Of a DNA stretch of 64,000 nt, positions 62,481 through 64,000 are shown one piece after another; within the stretch, counting starts at the first letter, position 1, and every line of letters begins with the position of its first letter. The notes beneath the pieces were generated by a model, which was not told where the DNA came from, did not search any database, and worked only from the letters and a program-made list of their open reading frames with translations. Source of the stretch: Sphingobacteriales bacterium (GTDB lineage: Bacteria > Bacteroidota > Bacteroidia > Sphingobacteriales > Sphingobacteriaceae); NCBI GenBank assembly GCA_025353765.1, contig JANXOD010000035.1:124001-188000 (forward strand). Reading direction: 5' to 3'. The translations under genes were made by a program, and so were the position numbers.

Positions 62481-63461
62481 ATGGAAAAGGTGAAAGTAAA
62501 AGAAATTAGCGGATGGCTTAAATGTACAGGGAAGTTATTTATAGATGCATTCAACTCATTTATAAATGATAAAGCATTGAAAATGAGCGCATCATTAGCC
62601 TATTATACCGTATTTTCTATGGCTCCTTTATTAATTATGCTTATTTCACTTGCTGGCTTAATTTATGGTAAAGATGCGGTTGAGGGTAAAGTTTTTTCAG
62701 AAATTAATGGTTTTGTAGGTAATGATGCAGCTTTGCAGATACAGCAAATCATTAGTAAAATTAGTCAGTCTGGGCATTCAACATTTGCCGTAATTATTGG
62801 TACCATTACTCTTTTCGTAGGCGCTACAGGAGTATTTATAGAAATCCAGGATTCTTTAAATCAAATTTGGAGAGTTAAAGCCAAACCCAAAAAAGGCTGG
62901 AAAAAAATGATAATGAACCGAATTTTATCATTTTCAATGATTTTAGGTTTGGGATTTTTACTGATTGTATCGCTAATTATAAACGGGATAGTTTTGGCTT
63001 TAAGTAATAAATTAAACTATTACTTTCCGGATATTACCATATTGTTGGTACATGCATTTAACATCGCATTAACTTTTCTTATTATTTCTACGTTGTTTGC
63101 TATTATTTTTAAATTTTTGCCGGATGTTAAAATAAGATGGAAAGATGTACTTGCAGGTGCCTTGTTTACAGCTATACTTTTTATGATTGGTAAATTTATT
63201 ATTGGACTATATATTGAAAAAGTAGGCCCCGGATCAGCTTACGGTGCTGCCGGATCTCTTATTATTATATTAGTTTGGGTCTATTATACAGCAGCTATAT
63301 TATATTTTGGTGCAGAGTTTACTCAAGTGTATGCAGAATGTTATGGTGGTAAAATAAAACCAGCAGAATACGCTGTGCATATAATTCAAACCGAACAGGA
63401 AAAGGATGTAAAAGTATTGCCTTCACAAAAGGATGAAGACATTATTTCTAAAAAAAATTAG
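62481..63461 (+). CDS. YihY/BrkB family inner-membrane protein
   Basis: A 326-residue protein with about six transmembrane helices and the YihY pattern: LKMSASLAYYTVFSMAPLLIMLISLAGLIYG at the start (key residues Ser, Tyr, Pro), FVGATGVFIEIQDSLNQIWRVKAKPKKGW, and GSAYGAAGSLIIILVWVYYTAAILYFGAEFTQVYA at the end. Family function (formerly called RNase BN) is unresolved; homologues are membrane proteins of uncertain transport role. Monocistronic. Confidence 0.94.
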   Translation: MEKVKVKEISGWLKCTGKLFIDAFNSFINDKALKMSASLAYYTVFSMAPLLIMLISLAGLIYGKDAVEGKVFSEINGFVGNDAALQIQQIISKISQSGHSTFAVIIGTITLFVGATGVFIEIQDSLNQIWRVKAKPKKGWKKMIMNRILSFSMILGLGFLLIVSLIINGIVLALSNKLNYYFPDITILLVHAFNIALTFLIISTLFAIIFKFLPDVKIRWKDVLAGALFTAILFMIGKFIIGLYIEKVGPGSAYGAAGSLIIILVWVYYTAAILYFGAEFTQVYAECYGGKIKPAEYAVHIIQTEQEKDVKVLPSQKDEDIISKKN

Positions 63462-63573
63462 TTGCAATTTTTAGATGTATTAGAAATAGGTTATTATAAA
63501 ACTTCTGGAGCGTAAGCAAAATATTTATGCCAAAATGATATGAATAGGATTACAAGCTGTAACTTGTGATTGT

Positions 63574-64000
63574 ATGTTAAACTGTTTACATAAAAAACTA
63601 TCGTTTTTAAATATTTTGTTCCTGTTAATAGTATTACTATTATTTAGTATAAATATTTATGCGCAATCTTTTGAGTTTACGGGTAAACGGAAGCGTGAAA
63701 CTGTTTCATTCAAGCTGGTAAAAAACCTGATGATCATCCCCCTAAAAATAAATGGGAAAGGTCCTTATGATTTTGTTTTAGATACCGGTGTAGGACTATT
63801 TTTGATAACAGATCCCAGCTTAATAGATACCCTTGAAATTAAAAATATTAGAAGTATTAAAATTGCCGGTTTTGGTGAAGGAGGTGATTTAAGTGCATTT
63901 GTAACGCCATCTATAGAAGTGGACATTGCCAGTACTAAAGCCCAGTCTATACCTGCGGCGATTTTAAAGAAAGACCTGTTTGATTTATCGAGTTTTGTAG
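63574..64000 (+). CDS. Retropepsin-like aspartyl protease family protein, N-terminal part
   Basis: The gene begins with ATG at 63574 and runs off the right edge. A hydrophobic signal segment (~residues 10-30, ending IYAQ) is followed by the sequence PYDFVLDTGVGLFLI, where Asp-Thr-Gly is the retropepsin active site. Proteins of this kind in Bacteroidota often carry a C-terminal PDZ domain, which would lie outside the window. Likely periplasmic. Confidence 0.8.
   Translation, partial: MLNCLHKKLSFLNILFLLIVLLLFSINIYAQSFEFTGKRKRETVSFKLVKNLMIIPLKINGKGPYDFVLDTGVGLFLITDPSLIDTLEIKNIRSIKIAGFGEGGDLSAFVTPSIEVDIASTKAQSIPAAILKKDLFDLSSFV

Noticed and set aside
1-64000. tRNA, rRNA, integrase or transposase genes
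   Set aside because: I looked for cloverleaf T-arms in the gaps and for transposase motifs in the frames and found none that I could support.

Overview
This 64 kb window is an AT-rich chromosomal segment of a Bacteroidota bacterium, most likely a sphingobacterium-type organism (Pedobacter/Solitalea-like). The evidence is a SusC/SusD pair, several TonB-dependent receptors with carboxypeptidase-regulatory domains, ECF sigma/anti-sigma pairs, promoters of the TAnnTTTG type, almost no Shine-Dalgarno sequences, and family-specific proteins (DUF4403, DUF5777, head-GIN-type adhesin, GG-leader peptides). I see no rRNA, tRNA, CRISPR array or intact transposase gene.

Layout. 1-3688: 3' end of a SusC/SusD nutrient-uptake operon. 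3866-6372: an LD-carboxypeptidase, DoxX and OmpA-like operon on the minus strand. 6436-12897: translation genes (metG; rplM-rpsI-rpsB-tsf; pyrH; frr) with a textbook Bacteroidota promoter and an exceptional Shine-Dalgarno in front of rpsB. 13105-18031: an ABC exporter and envelope proteins. 18049-21210: trpE-trpG-trpC preceded by a leader peptide with tandem Trp codons and a terminator, i.e. a trp attenuator; trpD, F, B and A are absent. 21346-26519: housekeeping and envelope genes (hflX, pepT, a CtlX-like hydrolase). 26719-31190: an overlapping three-gene sugar cluster (glycosyltransferase, UDP-galactopyranose mutase, and a GH1-RmlD fusion). 31389-35011: a secreted CBM9-like protein and an outer-membrane receptor. 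35220-40043: an ECF sigma/TonB-like anti-sigma pair divergent from a carboxypeptidase-regulatory/VWA protein. 40137-43331: small lipoprotein, SOD, TadA-like deaminase, CsaA and an RlmI-like methyltransferase.

43334-53619 is the accessory part. It holds a 21-bp tandem array, hairpin repeats and an AT-rich five-gene island with a GmrSD-like DUF262/HNH protein and a DUF1828-like protein (candidate defence island). It also holds a lipoprotein-metallopeptidase cassette with secreted partner genes, a fossil paralogue end, flanking 169-bp direct repeats, and a double-glycine-leader peptide. 53640-64000 returns to core genes: TerC, an ECF sigma/anti-sigma/adhesin operon, hisS (with repeat-derived codons inside it), a Rieske/DUF5777/YceI cluster, hutH, a YihY protein, and the start of a retropepsin-like protease.

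A recurrent theme is DNA with 7-bp (or 3 x 7 = 21-bp) periodicity: degenerate heptamer tandems of different sequence lie at seven or more places, one of them inside hisS, plus in-frame 21-bp repeats in the adhesin gene.
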